Assembly (NCBI RefSeq): GCF_002140915.1
Contig: NZ_NGKU01000001.1
Location: forward strand, 788,799-852,798
Reading direction: 5' to 3'
Source of the DNA: Candidatus Enterococcus testudinis
GTDB lineage: Bacteria > Bacillota > Bacilli > Lactobacillales > Enterococcaceae
Length of the DNA stretch: 64,000 nucleotides
Part shown: positions 1 through 8,249 of the stretch, in pieces
Position numbering within the stretch: position 1 is the stretch's first letter
How the letters are laid out: each line of letters begins with the position of its first letter
Translations under genes and position numbers: made by a program
Notes under the pieces: model-generated
What the model saw: the letters and a program-made list of their open reading frames with translations, nothing else
Told to the model about the DNA's origin: nothing
Database searches by the model: none

Positions 1-77
1 CTACCCTTATGGTACAAAGACAAGAATGAATATAGATCTAGTTTATTTTTGTCAGTGAATAAGGAGTGGAACAATCA

Positions 78-1019
78 ATGAACACAAGAGCAATCGTTAT
101 CAATGCCTATGGTGGCAAAGAAGAATTAGTAGAAGCAAACGTAACACTGCCCGCGTTAGAGGCTGATCAAATCTTGGTCAAAACAGCGGCAACATCGATT
201 AATCCCATCGACTGGAAGTTGCGAGAAGGTTATTTGAAACAAATGTTTCCATGGCAATTCCCAATTATTCTTGGCTGGGACGTTGCTGGAGAAGTGGTTG
301 AAATCGGATCAGCTGTGACAACTTTCAAAGTTGGGGATGCCGTTTATGCGCGCCCGGATACGACACCATTTGGTACCTATGCTGATTATGCGATCGTGGA
401 TGCAACATTGGCCGCTTTCAAACCAGAAAATCAAACATTTGCAGAAGCTGCAGCGGTACCGTTAGCAGGCTTGACTGCTTATCAAGCATTGTTCGAACAC
501 GGTCATTTAGAAGCTGGTGAGAAAGTCTTGATCCATGCAGGTGCTGGTGGTGTGGGAACCTATGCTATCCAGATGGCCAAAGCAGCGGGCGCATATGTCA
601 TCACCACTGCAAGTCCACGCAACCATGAACTATTGCGTTCTTTAGGGGCTGATGAAGTCATTGATTATCATACCACTGATTTCGAAACGACATTGTCAGC
701 GATCGATTTAGTCTTTGATACCATGGGAGGAGACGTACAGCGCAAAAGCTATACCGTGTTGAAACCCAAAGGTCGTCTGATTACGATTCTCAGTGTTGAA
801 GATGAAGAAGCTGGCAAAGAAAAAGAAATCATGGCCAAAGCGATTTGGTTGAGAACCAATGGCGAACAATTGAAAGAAATTGCCGCTCTGATTGAAGCAG
901 GCGATGTCAAAAGTGTGATTGGTGCAACATTCCCATTAACGGCACAAGGCATTTATGATGCGCATGCCCTCAGCGAGACCCACCATGCAGTAGGCAAAAT
1001 CGTCATCGACAATCAATAA
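78..1019 (+). CDS. NADP-dependent zinc-free quinone oxidoreductase (MDR family)
   Basis: A medium-chain dehydrogenase/reductase of the quinone-oxidoreductase branch, expected to reduce quinones or enones with NADPH in the cytosol. The N-terminal GroES-like half carries INPIDWKLREG and GWDVAGEV. The Rossmann half carries the glycine-rich HAGAGGVGTYAIQMAKAAGA motif. Catalytic-zinc cysteines are absent, as expected for this branch. An upstream in-frame GTG at 66 exists, but it overlaps the AAGGAG ribosome site; ATG at 78 gives about 11 nt spacing and is preferred. The next gene follows after 36 nt with its own AAGGAG, so the two may be cotranscribed. Physiological substrate unknown. Confidence 0.88.
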   Translation: MNTRAIVINAYGGKEELVEANVTLPALEADQILVKTAATSINPIDWKLREGYLKQMFPWQFPIILGWDVAGEVVEIGSAVTTFKVGDAVYARPDTTPFGTYADYAIVDATLAAFKPENQTFAEAAAVPLAGLTAYQALFEHGHLEAGEKVLIHAGAGGVGTYAIQMAKAAGAYVITTASPRNHELLRSLGADEVIDYHTTDFETTLSAIDLVFDTMGGDVQRKSYTVLKPKGRLITILSVEDEEAGKEKEIMAKAIWLRTNGEQLKEIAALIEAGDVKSVIGATFPLTAQGIYDAHALSETHHAVGKIVIDNQ

Positions 1020-1055
1020 GCCACCCGAAGGACTAGGACGAAAGGAGATTGAAGG

Positions 1056-1430
1056 ATGCGTTTATGGCATGAAGCTTTGATTGGCTCTTTGCCTCGCCAA
1101 CAATTATTAGGGCAACACCGTGAAGCAGCTGCTTTGCGAGGTGCCGGTTGGGGCAAGAAACATGCGACAGTGGATTATGTGTTTACCCATCCACCTTATA
1201 AACTTTATCAATACCATGAATTGATCATGGCGGAAATGGAGAGACGAGGCTATCGACCGGCACCTGAATGGCATGATCCCAGTTATCGGGGCAAAAATCT
1301 GCCGTCAGAAATAGAGGTCCAAGCAGTCGCCCTCACGCAGCCAATTTATCCAGAACATGATGCAGCGTATCTGGAAGAATGCTTGTTAAACCTTGCCCGT
1401 AAGGATATTTTTCTTTCTACGAATCCATAG
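1056..1430 (+). CDS. Pyrimidine dimer DNA glycosylase-like protein (TIGR02328 type)
   Basis: A 124-residue protein starting MRLWHEALIGSLPRQQLLGQHREAAALRG, followed by GWGKKHATVDYVF and YKLYQYHELIMAEMERRGYRP. This is the signature of the short family related to T4 endonuclease V, which excises UV pyrimidine dimers. In T4 endonuclease V the processed N-terminus and an early Glu are catalytic; the Glu in QHRE is a candidate equivalent. An AAGGAG precedes the ATG and an intrinsic terminator follows the stop. Family membership is read from sequence similarity I recognise; activity is inferred. Confidence 0.8.
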   Translation: MRLWHEALIGSLPRQQLLGQHREAAALRGAGWGKKHATVDYVFTHPPYKLYQYHELIMAEMERRGYRPAPEWHDPSYRGKNLPSEIEVQAVALTQPIYPEHDAAYLEECLLNLARKDIFLSTNP

Positions 1431-1432
1431 CA

Positions 1433-1465
1433 AAACTTCCCTTTTAAAGAAGGGGAGTTTTTTTT
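1433..1465 (+). terminator. Intrinsic terminator
   Basis: Inverted repeat AACTTCCCTT / AAGGGGAGTT with a short AT-rich loop followed by eight T, just after the stop of the glycosylase gene. Confidence 0.8.
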
Positions 1466-1565
1466 GCTTTCTTCATTCTTACAAAAAGTAAGCATATTAT
1501 TCGCCCGCACATACATTTATTGCTATAGTAAGGATAGAGAAGAATTGAGAAATGAGGAAATCAAT

Positions 1566-2627
1566 ATGACGATCAACAGCAAGGCAGTAGAATTTGGACT
1601 AGATACATTTGGTGATTTGGCTTTCGATGATACGACAGGCCAAAGACTAAGTTATGCGGCATCTTTACGCAATATCGTGGCAGAAGGACAATTGGCGGAT
1701 GCATCTGGTATCGATGTCATCGCTTTGGGCGAACATCATCGAGAAGAGTATTCTATCTCCAGCCCAGACACAGTCTTGGCTGCGTTAGCGATGGTTACGA
1801 AGCGCATCAAACTAGGTACGGGTGTAACCGTGCTAAGTTCAGATGATCCAGTCAGAGTCTATGAAAGGTTTGCGACGGTGGACGCTCTGTCCAATGGCCG
1901 TGCACAAATCATGTTAGGGCGAGGTTCTTTTACAGAGTCGTTCCCATTATTCGGTTATGACTTGCAGGATTATGAAGCGCTATTTGAAGAGAAAACCGCG
2001 CTGTTCAGTGAACTAAGAAAGGGTACGCCTTTGACTTGGGAAGGGAAGTTGACGCAATCGTTGCAGCAAGCAGAAGTCTTTCCAAAAATTGAAGGTCATC
2101 AGTTAGATACCTATGTGGGCGTTGGTGGGACACCAGAATCGATCATCCGTGCGGTCCGTTATGGATTTCCAGTGATGTTGGCGATTATTGGTGGCGAACC
2201 TGCCCGTTTTGCGCCGTATGTCGATTTGTACAAAAAAGCAGCGCAACAGTTGGGGCAACCGATTTTACCTGTGGGCATGCATTCTCATGGGGTGATTGCT
2301 GATACCGATGAAGAAGCTTACGAGATCGGTTGGCATTATATCAAGAAGAGTATGGATAAAATTGGCTTGGACCGTGGTTGGCCAGCGATGAGCAAAGAAC
2401 GTTTTGATTTTGAAGTCGAACATGGTTCCTATTATGTCGGCAGCCCAGAAACTGTTGCCCAAAAAATTGCTCGGATGATGCCGCAAGTTGGTGTAGAGCG
2501 CTTTGATTTGGTTTACGGGACCGGTGGACAATTACAAAAAGACCGCTTCCGGACGATTGAATTGTATGGTACCAAAGTCATTCCTCGTGTGAAAGAATTA
2601 TTACAAGTTGGTGGTCAACATGGCTAA
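1566..2627 (+). CDS. LLM-class flavin-dependent oxidoreductase
   Basis: Luciferase-like monooxygenase superfamily, a TIM-barrel flavoprotein using reduced FMN. Visible family segments are VIALGEHHREEYSISSPDTVLAALA near residue 50, KLGTGVTVLSSDDPVRVYERFATVDALSNGRAQIMLGRGS, and the C-terminal HSHGVIADTDEEA and YVGSPETVAQKIA. ATG 1566 (MTINSK) with a GAGG upstream is preferred over the longer frame, whose first 34 residues are hydrophobic and not family-like. The gene overlaps the next one by 8 nt, pointing to translational coupling. Substrate unknown; related proteins are annotated as alkanal or sulfonate monooxygenases. Confidence 0.88.
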   Translation: MTINSKAVEFGLDTFGDLAFDDTTGQRLSYAASLRNIVAEGQLADASGIDVIALGEHHREEYSISSPDTVLAALAMVTKRIKLGTGVTVLSSDDPVRVYERFATVDALSNGRAQIMLGRGSFTESFPLFGYDLQDYEALFEEKTALFSELRKGTPLTWEGKLTQSLQQAEVFPKIEGHQLDTYVGVGGTPESIIRAVRYGFPVMLAIIGGEPARFAPYVDLYKKAAQQLGQPILPVGMHSHGVIADTDEEAYEIGWHYIKKSMDKIGLDRGWPAMSKERFDFEVEHGSYYVGSPETVAQKIARMMPQVGVERFDLVYGTGGQLQKDRFRTIELYGTKVIPRVKELLQVGGQHG

Positions 2628-3303
2628 GCAAACGATCGGTATACTGGGTGCTGGCAAATTGGGCTTAGCTTTGGCCAATATCGGTGCCCAGTCAGGCTAC
2701 GAAGTGCTGATTGCCAGCCGAAAACCTGCAGAACAATTGGCCTTGCCCGTGTCAATTTTGGCACCCGGCGCCAAACCGTTGTCAGCTGAGGAAATGATTG
2801 CAGAAACAGACATCATCGTTTTAGCGATTCCATTAAGCAAATACCAAGAATTACCCCCCATTGCTTTGAAAGGCAAAATCATTATCGATGCGATGAACTA
2901 TTGGTGGGAAGTGGACGGTAAAGACAAAGTTTTTTCAACCATTGACGCTACTTCTTCAGAGCGGGTCCAAGCGTATTTCTCAGACAGTCAAGTGGTCAAA
3001 GCCTTCAATCATATGGGGTACCATGATATACAAGCGGTGTCTTCTTATAGTATAGATACTGAAAGAAAAGCAATCGCTGTCGCCGGCGACCAGCCAGAAG
3101 CGGTGGAAAAAGTCGCCCGCATCATTGAAGACTTCGGCTTTACCCCTCTGGTGATTGGACCTTTAGCCAACGGCATCATGCTGGAACCTGGCAGTCCTTT
3201 ATTTGGCGCAAATGAAACAGCCAGCAAACTGCAGCAGCTGATGGATGACTTTGCGGATAGTGACAAAGGGCATGACTTTTTTGCCCAACGAGTGAATCAA
3301 TAA
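2620..3303 (+). CDS. NADPH-dependent F420 reductase-like oxidoreductase
   Basis: NAD(P)-binding Rossmann protein with N-terminal IGILGAGKLGLALANIGAQSGYEVLIASRKP, then DIIVLAIPLSKYQELP and the KAFNHMGYHDI and KAIAVAGDQPEAVEKV segments typical of F420-dependent NADP reductase homologues. In bacteria without F420 such proteins act as general NADPH oxidoreductases. ATG 2620 lies inside the end of the luciferase-like gene (ATGGCTAA overlap), so the pair probably works as one unit, perhaps supplying reduced cofactor. An intrinsic terminator follows. Confidence 0.82.
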   Translation: MAKQTIGILGAGKLGLALANIGAQSGYEVLIASRKPAEQLALPVSILAPGAKPLSAEEMIAETDIIVLAIPLSKYQELPPIALKGKIIIDAMNYWWEVDGKDKVFSTIDATSSERVQAYFSDSQVVKAFNHMGYHDIQAVSSYSIDTERKAIAVAGDQPEAVEKVARIIEDFGFTPLVIGPLANGIMLEPGSPLFGANETASKLQQLMDDFADSDKGHDFFAQRVNQ

Positions 3304-3310
3304 TTCAGAT

Positions 3311-3360
3311 ATCCTCTCTAACCCCCCATGAGTTGTAATGGGATTTAGAGAGGATTTTTT
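3311..3360 (+). terminator. Intrinsic terminator
   Basis: Long stem ATCCTCTCTAA ... TTAGAGAGGAT followed by six T; closes the 1566-3303 operon. Confidence 0.85.
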
Positions 3361-3365
3361 ACAAA

Positions 3366-3403
3366 AAAACACCTCTTCATCTTGATCAATCAAGATAAAG
3401 AGG
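3366..3403 (-). terminator. Intrinsic terminator for the DIP1984-type gene
   Basis: CCTCTT-ATCTTGAT / ATCAAGAT-AAGAGG hairpin. On the minus strand it is followed by GTGTTTTTTTG, so it serves transcription arriving from 4030. Confidence 0.7.
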
Positions 3404-3474
3404 ATTCCCAACCGTCAAATCAGCACGTGGTCGTTTAACAATAATCAATAATGGATACACTTGTAATGGCTAAG

Positions 3475-3583
3475 CAGTCATTGCTGACAAATCGCCCCTG
3501 CCAGACGTCCATGGTGTACATATAAGCCTGTACCTGCTGTGTGCTCGCCTTTGACATCCCACCCAAGCTGTTTATTGTGATAG
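3475..3583 (-). pseudogene. Protein-like fragment, unidentified C-terminal remnant
   Basis: A 36-codon open stretch downstream of, and slightly overlapping, the end of the DIP1984-type gene reads IYHNKQLGWDVKGEHTAG, then TGLYVHHGRLAGAICQQ and a stop. It has no start codon or ribosome site of its own. The composition (G, W, H, Y rich, no stop) is more protein-like than random intergenic DNA, so it may be the last part of a lost gene. The family is not recognised and chance is a real alternative. Confidence 0.3.
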
Positions 3584-4030
3584 ATCTGTCAACCAATTGG
3601 TCTGTTGGATTTGCCCGTCGATCTCTCGCAATTGTTGTGCTGTTTGGTTCAGTAATTTGGTGATTTCTTTGGTATCAATGGTCCTGACATAGCGAATCTC
3701 ATTACGTCCCATTCGTGGACCGGCTTTGGCGGCATCTAGCATTTGTGTATACAATGCATGGCTTTGGCGCAAGCGTTCTCGTTGGGAGAGGGCATCCACT
3801 ACCAACAGGCTGCTCTCCACTATCGTTGTATGGGCATTGGTATGATTGATCTGGCGGGCAATCTCATCTAATTGTTGACTCCCTTGTTGATAGTCAGCCA
3901 ATAAATCGGATACACTTCGATCCAATGTGTCACCCTCTTGGACTAAGACGCTGCCAGTGATTTCGGTACGTAAAATGTGTAAACGATTTTCTAAATCACG
4001 CCGCAGTAACAATGCTTCCGCTAATTTCAT
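3572..4030 (-). CDS. DIP1984 family protein
   Basis: A 152-residue, mostly helical protein beginning MKLAEALLLRRDLENRLHILRTEITGSVLVQEGD, with a middle RQINHTNAHTTI and a C-terminal RNEIRYVRTIDTKEITKLLNQTAQQLREIDGQIQQTNWLTDL. These match the layout of the DIP1984/septicolysin-like family of unknown function. Coiled-coil potential is visible around residues 60-90 and 125-145. GAGGAGG lies upstream of the ATG. The gene stands alone between a divergent T-box unit and a minus-strand terminator. Confidence 0.75.
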   Translation of the reverse strand: MKLAEALLLRRDLENRLHILRTEITGSVLVQEGDTLDRSVSDLLADYQQGSQQLDEIARQINHTNAHTTIVESSLLVVDALSQRERLRQSHALYTQMLDAAKAGPRMGRNEIRYVRTIDTKEITKLLNQTAQQLREIDGQIQQTNWLTDLSQ

Positions 4031-4148
4031 CAAAAAACCTCCTCAAATAGGTATCTATCAAGTCTCTTTCATCTATCCTATGCAATCGCTGCCGATAATG
4101 CAAGAAAGAAGATCAATGACCGAACTATCAGAATTTTCTCAAATCACA

Positions 4149-4177
4149 TTGACATCATTTGCGTGCAATAGTATACT
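4149..4177 (+). promoter_or_regulatory. Sigma-A promoter of the first T-box unit
   Basis: TTGACA, 17 nt spacer, TATACT. It sits about 30 nt before the predicted start of the T-box leader. Confidence 0.8.
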
Positions 4178-4204
4178 TTAAAGCAATCATGAAATGAACA
4201 AGAA

Positions 4205-4480
4205 ATTGAAGATCCTGCACGTTGAAGAGAAGAGTAGCTTTGGCGCCTGTTGCAAGAGACCCCGGATGGTGAGAAAGGGGAATGGGCAAAGATGTGAAGA
4301 TGAGCTCTGAGTGATTTGACTGGTTCACGCCGGTCAAACGGCAAGCAGCCGTTATCCTGCCGGGTATGCGTACGTACCGTTGAGGTGTTATATGAAATAA
4401 CACGAAGAAGGGTGGTAACACGAAATTCTCGTCCCTTTGTTTGTCAGTTTTTGATGAGCAAAGGGATGGGGATTTTTTTT
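4205..4480 (+). promoter_or_regulatory. T-box leader, probable Met (AUG) specifier
   Basis: All T-box landmarks are present. They are the Stem I region with AAGAGA and the distal loop GGATGGTGAGAA between CCCC/GGGG arms, then the specifier region GTGAAGATGAGCTCTGAG, then the T-box core AGGGTGGTAACACG. A terminator with arms TCCCTTTG / CAAAGGGA and eight T follows. Placing the codon nine bases before the end of the conserved CTCTGAG block gives ATG (4300-4302) followed by A, the usual purine. A one-base shift would give GAT (Asp), so the amino acid is inferred. The leader should allow expression of the downstream binding protein when the matching tRNA is uncharged. Confidence 0.85.
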
Positions 4481-4556
4481 ATCGGCGCTTCAATCATTGA
4501 CTTTTCATGAGATAGCTATTCAACAAATTGGAAAGATTTGAGGAGGAACTGGAAAA

Positions 4557-6206
4557 ATGAATTGGAAAAAAGGATTATTGGTATCAACAGGCTTGATCAC
4601 ACTAACTTTGGCAGGTTGTTCGACAACTGGGACTACGAATGAATCATCTGCAGCGGGAGATGCTACAGCTGCAGCACAAACGATTTCTGTGAGTTTGCCC
4701 GCAGAATTGACGACATTAGATACAACTCAAACCACGGATAAGGTGACATTTACTGTCATTCAACATTTGTTCGAAGGGTTGTACCGCTTTGATGAAGACA
4801 GTCAACCGGTACCAGGTTTGGCTGAAGGTGTAGATATCAGTGAAGATGGCAAAACCTATACGTTCACGATTCGTGAAGATGCCAAATGGAGTAATGGAGA
4901 GAAAATCACTTCTGCAGATTTTGCTTATGCCTGGAAAAAATTAGTAGATCCTGCCACGATGGGCCCGAATGCATATTTGTTGGATAATGTAGTTAACAGC
5001 AAAGACATTCGTGAAGGCAATGCATCAATCGATACGATTGGCTTAGAAACGCCAGACGATCAAACATTTGTTGTACAACTGGACCAACCGCAAGCTTCCT
5101 TCCTATCGGTTGTATCTATTGGCTGGTTGGCACCGCAAAATCAAGCCTTTGTGGAAGAAGAAGGCGATAACTATGCCAAAACGAGTGACGATTTGCTTTA
5201 TTCAGGACCGTTCGCGCTGACCGATTGGCAACAAACAGGGGCCGAATGGACCATGATCAAAAATGATGATTACTATGACAAAGATGTTGTCAAATTAGAT
5301 GAGATCAACGGATCAACGATCAAAGAGGAAAATACCGGTATTCAATTATTCGAAAGTGATGAATTGGATATCCAAAAAATCAGCGGTTTATATGTGCAAC
5401 AATACCAAGACAATGACCAGTTGGTGACCCACAATGATATCGCCAACTACTTCCTTGATTTCAATAAGCAAGCCAATGAAGCACTAGCCAATGTGCATGT
5501 CCGTAAAGCGATTTCGTTGGCAATCGATAAAGACAGCTTGGCGAACGATGTTTTGAATGATGGTGCGAAACCATTGAATGGGCTGATTCCAAGCGGCTTG
5601 TATGCAAACCCAAATACAAATGAAGATTTCCGTGCGTATAGTGGCGAGTACAATCAATTTGATTCGACAGCGGCGCAAGAGGAATGGGATAAAGCCCAGT
5701 CTGAGATTGGCGATCAGATAGCGCTGAAGTTATTGGTGACGGATGATGACAATGGACAAAAGATTGGTGAATACTTGCAGAGCCAATTACAAGAAAATCT
5801 GCCCGGGCTGACGATCACGATCAACAAACAGCCACGTACCAACTTGAATCAATCCCGCTCAGATGGAGATTATGAACTATCTGTATCTGGTTGGATTGCC
5901 GGTAGCAGTGACTTGGATTCATATTTTAACTTGTACAAGAATGGTTCTTCTTACAATTACGGCGGCTACGATAGTGAGGCTTATACAACGCTGACCGAAA
6001 ATGCCCGCACAGTCGATGCCAATGATCCTGATAAAGTATTTGAAGACTACAAAGCAGCTGAAGATATTTTATTGACGCAAGATGCAGCACAAGTCCCTTT
6101 GTATCAAAGCGCTTCTAATTACTTGATCAAATCAAAAATCAAAGATATCCAATATCCAGCTTACGGTGCGTATTTCTTTTTCAGAACCGCATCCGTCAGT
6201 GAGTAG
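4557..6206 (+). CDS. Oligopeptide ABC transporter substrate-binding lipoprotein (OppA family)
   Basis: 549 residues, a normal length for the SBP_bac_5 family. The signal peptide ends in the lipobox LTLAGC, so the mature protein is anchored on the outer face of the membrane. Family segments include TVIQHLFEGLYRF, ISEDGKTYTFTIREDAKWSNGEKITSADFAYAWKKLVDP and HVRKAISLAIDKDSL. It captures peptides for import. No permease or ATPase gene is adjacent, so it must feed an Opp system encoded elsewhere. The T-box leader places it under amino-acid control, probably methionine, suggesting scavenging of peptides that contain it. GAGGAGG precedes the ATG and a terminator follows. Confidence 0.93.
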   Translation: MNWKKGLLVSTGLITLTLAGCSTTGTTNESSAAGDATAAAQTISVSLPAELTTLDTTQTTDKVTFTVIQHLFEGLYRFDEDSQPVPGLAEGVDISEDGKTYTFTIREDAKWSNGEKITSADFAYAWKKLVDPATMGPNAYLLDNVVNSKDIREGNASIDTIGLETPDDQTFVVQLDQPQASFLSVVSIGWLAPQNQAFVEEEGDNYAKTSDDLLYSGPFALTDWQQTGAEWTMIKNDDYYDKDVVKLDEINGSTIKEENTGIQLFESDELDIQKISGLYVQQYQDNDQLVTHNDIANYFLDFNKQANEALANVHVRKAISLAIDKDSLANDVLNDGAKPLNGLIPSGLYANPNTNEDFRAYSGEYNQFDSTAAQEEWDKAQSEIGDQIALKLLVTDDDNGQKIGEYLQSQLQENLPGLTITINKQPRTNLNQSRSDGDYELSVSGWIAGSSDLDSYFNLYKNGSSYNYGGYDSEAYTTLTENARTVDANDPDKVFEDYKAAEDILLTQDAAQVPLYQSASNYLIKSKIKDIQYPAYGAYFFFRTASVSE

Positions 6207-6219
6207 ACAGCATCAACAA

Positions 6220-6254
6220 AAACCCCCTTTTACCATTCGATAAAAGGGGGTTTG
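6220..6254 (+). terminator. Intrinsic terminator of the OppA-type gene
   Basis: CCCCCTTTTA / TAAAAGGGGG stem followed by TTTGAC. On the minus strand the A/T-flanked stem may also act. Confidence 0.75.
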
Positions 6255-6257
6255 ACA

Positions 6258-6288
6258 TAAAAAAAGCCCACCAATCCAATGGTGGGTA
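6258..6288 (-). terminator. Intrinsic terminator of tRNA-Leu
   Basis: Minus-strand CCCACCA / TGGTGGG hairpin followed by CTTTTTTT, directly after the tRNA 3' end. Confidence 0.8.
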
Positions 6289-6292
6289 AGAT

Positions 6293-6373
6293 GCGGAAGA
6301 TGGGAGTTGAACCCACACGAGATAATCTCACACGCGCCTGAAGCGTGCGCGTCTGCCATTCCGCCACTTCCGC
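6293..6373 (-). tRNA. tRNA-Leu, anticodon CAG
   Basis: The minus strand reads GCGGAAG at the 5' end and CTTCCGC at the 3' end (7-bp acceptor). It has a D-arm with GGCGGAATGGCAGAC and an anticodon arm CACGC-TTCAGGC-GCGTG (loop anticodon CAG). A long class II variable arm follows, then GGTTCAACTCC for the T-arm. The 81-nt length and long variable arm fit leucine. CCA is not encoded. It has its own terminator and lies between two T-box units on the other strand. Confidence 0.93.
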
Positions 6374-6446
6374 CTATCAAAACGATACCTCTTTTGGAAG
6401 GGAAATGCAAGAAGAAAACGCAACTGCAAACAATAGAAAATAATGA

Positions 6447-6475
6447 TTGACAAATGAGAAACACTTTGGTAATTT
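6447..6475 (+). promoter_or_regulatory. Probable promoter of the second T-box unit
   Basis: Perfect TTGACA with a 17-nt spacer and a weak TAATTT -10. The position about 25-30 nt before the leader supports it. Confidence 0.55.
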
Positions 6476-6499
6476 TAATGAAACAAAATGTAAACGCGA

Positions 6500-6762
6500 T
6501 GAAAAAGAAAGTAAAATCAAGGTAGTTGTCTCTCAGAGAGTTCCGGCAGGTGAGAAGGAACGGCAATGAATGATTTGAACATGACTTTGGAGCGGATTTT
6601 CTGACTGAAATGAGGAAAATACGGCAGCCCCGTTAACAAGCAGCAGTCTCCGTCAATGATCGGGTACTGATTGAGGCAGGATCTATATGATTCTGCAATG
6701 TAAGGTGGTACCGCAGGTAAATGCCCTTAGTGAAAGCTAGGGGTGTTTTTTTTTTTTTTCAG
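6500..6762 (+). promoter_or_regulatory. T-box leader, Met (AUG) specifier
   Basis: Landmarks in order are CAGAGA, the distal loop GGCAGGTGAGAA between GTTCC and GGAAC arms, the specifier segment TTGAACATGACTTTGGAG and the T-box core AAGGTGGTACCGCAGG. A terminator CCCTTAG / CTAGGGG with a run of 13 T closes it. The codon placed nine bases before the end of the TTTGGAG block is ATG (6581-6583) followed by A, giving methionine. It controls the SAM-hydrolase and ECF transporter operon starting at 6823, consistent with induction on methionine starvation. Confidence 0.92.
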
Positions 6763-6822
6763 AATGATTGGGAAATCCCGCGGATACACATTTGTTTGAA
6801 TCGAAGTGTGAGGAGGTTCTAT

Positions 6823-7662
6823 GTGCATAAATTAGTATTGCAAACAGATTTTGGCTTACAAGATGGGGCGGTCAATGCGATGTATGGTGTGGCTTATCAA
6901 GTGGATCCTGGACTTATCATCAATGACTTGACCCATGAGATCACACCGTACCAAATCTATGATGCCAGTTATCGTTTATGGCAAAGTGTGGCGTATTGGC
7001 CAGCAGGTACAGTATTTGTTTCCGTTGTTGATCCCGGTGTCGGTTCCCAGCGCTGCAGTGTAGTGGCTAAGTTGCAGACGGGGCAGGTGATCATCACACC
7101 AGATAATGGAACATTGACACACGCAGCGGCATATCTCGGTATTGAAGCGTTGCGGGTCATCGATGAAGAGACTGAGCGCTTAGCGGGTTCATCTGAAAGC
7201 CATACCTTTCATGGTCGAGATGTCTATGTCTATAATGGTGCTTGGCTTGCAAGTGGTCAAGCGGCGTTTGCATCGATTGGCAGCCCAGCAGATCCAGCAT
7301 CGATCACTACGTTCTCAATTGAAAAACCGATACAATATGAAACAAGCATTCACGGTACCATCGATATCTTAGATATCCGCTTTGGGTCTTTATGGACGAA
7401 TATTCCTTCTTCCTTTTTTCATGCATGGCACGTCGCTTATGGTGATCGATTAGAAGTGACCATCACCCATCACGAAACCATCTATTATCAAGAAACAGTC
7501 GCATTTGGTCGGTCTTTTGCGCAAGTCAGTCCTTTGGCACCTGTCCTTTATATCAATTCATTATTACACGTTGGTCTTGGCTTGAACTTGGCGTCATTTG
7601 CAGAAACATTCAACATAGGCACTGGAACTGAGTGGAAAATCACAATCAAAAAGGAGAAATGA
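6823..7662 (+). CDS. SAM hydroxide adenosyltransferase (DUF62 family)
   Basis: 279 residues; GTG start with AGGAGG seven bases upstream. The ATG two bases earlier is in a frame that stops after four codons. The N-terminus VLQTDFGLQDGAVNAMYGVAYQ and the segments LTHEITPYQIYDASY, VFVSVVDPGVGSQR, ITPDNGTLTHAA and FHGRDVY are family signatures. The family splits S-adenosylmethionine with water to adenosine and methionine. The gene leads a methionine T-box operon and overlaps a minor ATG of the next gene (ATGA), so it is likely coupled to the transporter. The role inferred here is recovering methionine from SAM or a SAM-like import. Confidence 0.9.
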   Translation: MHKLVLQTDFGLQDGAVNAMYGVAYQVDPGLIINDLTHEITPYQIYDASYRLWQSVAYWPAGTVFVSVVDPGVGSQRCSVVAKLQTGQVIITPDNGTLTHAAAYLGIEALRVIDEETERLAGSSESHTFHGRDVYVYNGAWLASGQAAFASIGSPADPASITTFSIEKPIQYETSIHGTIDILDIRFGSLWTNIPSSFFHAWHVAYGDRLEVTITHHETIYYQETVAFGRSFAQVSPLAPVLYINSLLHVGLGLNLASFAETFNIGTGTEWKITIKKEK

Positions 7663-7667
7663 GCAAT

Positions 7668-8222
7668 ATGAAAAAATCACAATTTACAGTTAAGCACATC
7701 GTCGCAATCGGTATTGGTGCAGCAGTTTTCTTTATTCTGAAGCGTTTTGTCACGATTCCTACAGGATTCCCTAACACAGATATTGCAACAGCCTATCCAT
7801 TTTTGGCTTTGCTAGGCGTGGTGTATGGGCCAATCGTTGCTGGACTCGCTGGTTTTATCGGCCACGCATTAGGTGATTTGACGACCTATGGTGCTTGGTG
7901 GTCTTGGATCATCGCCTCAGGTATCTTAGGCGTTTTCTTCGGTCTGTTGACACGCTGGATTCCGATCCAAGCAGGTATTTTTGGGTCAAAAGAGATCAAA
8001 ACATTTCTGATTGGCGAAACGATTGCCAATTTGATCGTCTGGGTGATCATCGCTCCCGTCGGTGATATTTTGATCTATGCTGAAGCAGCCAACAAAGTAT
8101 TTACCCAAGGGATCATTGCGGGATTGACCAATGCCATTGTAACTGGGATAATCGGAGTGATCCTGCTAAAAGCCTACGCCCAAACCAAAACCAAAAAAGG
8201 CAGCTTAAGTAAGGAATCTTAA
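7668..8222 (+). CDS. ECF transporter S component (UPF0397 family)
   Basis: 184-residue membrane protein with about five or six hydrophobic segments. It has the family N-terminus FTVKHIVAIGIGAAVFFILKRFV followed by IPTGFPNTDIATAYPFLALLGVVYGPIVAGLAGFIGHALGDL. S components bind the small-molecule ligand and dock to EcfT/EcfA. ATG 7668 is chosen because AAGGAG is 11 nt away; ATG 7659 is too close to it. The methionine T-box and the SAM hydrolase upstream suggest a methionine-related ligand (SAM, methylthio-compound or precursor); this is inference. UPF0397 proteins are sometimes labelled riboflavin-type by homology alone. Confidence 0.87.
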   Translation: MKKSQFTVKHIVAIGIGAAVFFILKRFVTIPTGFPNTDIATAYPFLALLGVVYGPIVAGLAGFIGHALGDLTTYGAWWSWIIASGILGVFFGLLTRWIPIQAGIFGSKEIKTFLIGETIANLIVWVIIAPVGDILIYAEAANKVFTQGIIAGLTNAIVTGIIGVILLKAYAQTKTKKGSLSKES

Positions 8223-8249
8223 TTTATAGAAATGTGTGAAGAATAAAAA

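Noticed and set aside
3927-4181. Plus-strand 84-residue frame opposite the DIP1984 gene
   Set aside because: Antisense shadow of a recognised gene and no ribosome site.
6213-6566. Minus-strand 117-residue frame across tRNA-Leu
   Set aside because: It runs through the tRNA gene and the T-box promoter region; not protein-like.
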